Shown piece by piece: positions 5,297-5,836 of a stretch of 5,836 nt of DNA. The DNA is from Bacteroidia bacterium (GTDB lineage Bacteria; Bacteroidota; Bacteroidia; Bacteroidales; UBA5342), in the NCBI GenBank assembly GCA_030433225.1, contig JAUIMD010000146.1, positions 1-5,836 on the forward strand. Reading direction: 5' to 3'. The notes beneath the pieces were generated by a model. It had not been told where the DNA came from, did not search any database, and saw only the letters and a list, made by a program, of their open reading frames with translations. Each line of letters begins with the position of its first letter. The stretch's first letter is position 1. A program made the translations under genes and the position numbers.

Positions 5297-5435
5297 GAGG
5301 GTTCCGCCTTTTGCCGGCGGGGCATTTACTTTTTTATTCACATGCTTTTATCTTGATAAGGTGTTCATGAATAAGCTTCGCTAATTTCCATTGATGAAAA
5401 AAGTAAACAAAAAAATCTAGTCCAGGTGAACCCTC
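5297..5435. repeat. 139-bp palindromic element with nested inverted repeats (MITE- or REP-like)
   Basis: The outer repeat GAGGGTTC (5297-5304) is matched exactly by GAACCCTC (5428-5435). The inner repeat TTTACTTTTTT (5325-5335) is matched exactly by AAAAAAGTAAA (5397-5407). The distance between outer and inner arm is 20 bases on both sides, so the element is symmetric, with a 61-base centre containing TTATC/GATAA (5348-5352/5355-5359). The left spacer contains its own hairpin CCGCC/GGCGG (5304-5308/5316-5320). No transposase is present and I see no convincing target-site duplication. A related half-motif, TTTACTTTTT, occurs at 5075-5084 with a partial partner AAAAAGTA at 5144-5151, at nearly the same spacing. 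I infer a non-autonomous dispersed repeat. Confidence 0.6.
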
Positions 5436-5448
5436 CACCGGGCACCTG
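5423..5448. repeat. G+C-rich hairpin overlapping the right end of the palindromic element
   Basis: CAGGTG (5423-5428) pairs with CACCTG (5443-5448), and CCC (5431-5433) with GGG (5440-5442). This gives a 9-bp stem with a two-base AA bulge and a TCCACC loop. It shares bases with the outer arm at 5428-5435, so the two folds exclude each other. No T tract follows. Confidence 0.45.
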
Positions 5449-5534
5449 AACGGGCCACCGCACCTATCGGACGTGAAAGGATTTTATATTATATTGACCA
5501 ATATCGGCTCTAAAAGCCATACTATTACTAACAC

Positions 5535-5571
5535 ATGAGACGTCATTGCGAACGTAGTGAAGCAATCTCAT
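5535..5571. repeat. REP-like palindrome of the GTCATTGCGA...GAAGCAATCTC type
   Basis: ATGAG (5535-5539) pairs with CTCAT (5567-5571), and ATTGC (5545-5549) with GCAAT (5562-5566). The left side carries a five-base bulge (5540-5544) and the inner loop is about 12 bases. The core wording CGTCATTGCGA and GAAGCAATCTC resembles a short palindromic repeat that I recall from intergenic regions of many unrelated bacteria. Only one copy is in the window, so its repetitive nature is recalled knowledge, not shown here. Confidence 0.6.
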
Positions 5572-5699
5572 TCAATATATTTCATGTAGAATCTAACGCG
5601 AATATCATAAGCTAAATTTATTATAGCAAACCACGTGATTAAAGCAAAAGAAATAAACCGCATGTCCACAACTGATAAGCGCGTGGGGCGTTCCATATG
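5572..5699. other. A+T-rich spacer with nothing recognisable
   Basis: Between the REP-like palindrome and the terminal hairpins I see no gene, promoter consensus or repeat. A minus-strand frame across 5605-5808 is open for 67 codons, but it crosses two hairpins, has no recognisable sequence and is not called. Confidence 0.4.
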
Positions 5700-5726
5700 T
5701 ACTGACGATTTTACAAATGTCAGTAT
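5699..5726. repeat. Strong inverted repeat / hairpin
   Basis: TACTGAC (5700-5706) pairs with GTCAGTA (5719-5725), and after one bulged G, ATTT (5708-5711) pairs with AAAT (5715-5718). A G-T pair can be added at the base. The stem has about 11 Watson-Crick pairs around a three-base loop. Only a short TTT follows, so a terminator is doubtful. It marks the start of the structured terminal stretch. Confidence 0.6.
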
Positions 5727-5730
5727 TTAA

Positions 5731-5795
5731 CAACCCGGCGGAGCTGAAAGTCCTTACCGGAATGAAATGGAGCGTAAGGAGGTTCGATGGGAGAA
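5731..5795 (+). ncRNA. Possible structured RNA segment (unassigned)
   Basis: TCCTTAC (5751-5757) pairs exactly with GTAAGGA (5774-5780). Flanking GAA (5746-5748) and TTC (5783-5785) can extend the stem across an AG/GG internal loop. The stretch is purine-rich and G+C-richer than its surroundings. The end, GGAGGTTCGATGGGAG, recalls the sequence around domain V of group II introns. The AGC triad is not in the expected pairing position, however, and no reverse transcriptase frame lies in the window. I call it a candidate only. It could belong to an RNA element or leader continuing beyond the window. Confidence 0.25.
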
Positions 5796-5815
5796 GGATT
5801 TTATTCATTTGTAAT

Positions 5816-5823
5816 TATTTTTG
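5816..5823 (+). promoter_or_regulatory. TAnnTTTG element at the window end
   Basis: TATTTTTG matches the Bacteroidota -7 consensus and could drive a gene beginning just beyond the window. The surrounding sequence is A+T-rich, so a chance match is quite possible. No clear -33 element is seen at the right distance. Confidence 0.3.
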
Positions 5824-5836
5824 TATTGGCATTCAT

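Noticed and set aside
5605..5808. 67-codon minus-strand open frame at the window end
   Set aside because: It spans two hairpins and has no recognisable protein sequence or promoter. The underlying DNA looks structural rather than coding.
5048..5836. CRISPR array in the repeat-rich 3' region
   Set aside because: There are no regularly spaced direct repeats. The repeats present are inverted and differ from each other, and no cas genes are present.

Overview
The window looks like a piece of a Bacteroidota (Bacteroidetes) genome, probably from an uncultured or metagenomic source. Three things support this. Several genes are preceded by the Bacteroidota -7 promoter element TAnnTTTG with little Shine-Dalgarno sequence. 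The tRNA-Leu gene lacks an encoded CCA end. The ClpS and ROK-type proteins have Bacteroidota-like sequence character. The first ~140 bases do not fit: they are about 66% G+C with about 90% G/C at third codon positions, and they encode a slice of a proteobacterial-looking MFS transporter fused in frame to a ROK-family protein that lacks its N-terminal half. This is most simply an assembly or library chimera, although a real recombination cannot be excluded from the sequence alone.

Layout. Bases 1-137 hold the foreign MFS fragment and 138-821 the C-terminal part of the ROK protein. A promoter (879-886), a tRNA-Leu(CAA) gene (904-985) and a strong intrinsic terminator (989-1026) follow. Bases 1027-1490 hold no convincing gene: there is a 93-codon open frame without an early ATG, a promoter-like element and small inverted repeats. 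A signal-peptide-bearing, probable outer-membrane beta-barrel protein occupies 1491-2441. A small secreted protein of unknown function (2629-3114, GTG start) comes next, then an AmpG-like MFS permease (3284-4645) and the N-degron adaptor ClpS (4772-5047).

The last ~790 bases carry no intact gene but are rich in structure. They contain a possible minus-strand gene remnant ending in a TTTACTTTTT motif, a long hairpin after clpS, a 139-bp element with nested and symmetrically spaced inverted repeats, a REP-like palindrome of the GTCATTGCGA...GAAGCAATCTC type, and a terminal stretch (about 5690-5800) with two further hairpins that could be a structured RNA.

All intact genes lie on the plus strand, but there is no clear operon. 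Gaps are 120-190 bp, and at least the tRNA gene, the small secreted protein gene and clpS each have their own TAnnTTTG element. The genes look like ordinary housekeeping and envelope functions (translation, envelope protein, muropeptide-type transport, regulated proteolysis) separated by repeat-rich spacers. I see no defence system, CRISPR array or transposase. The least explained part is the 3' intergenic region.
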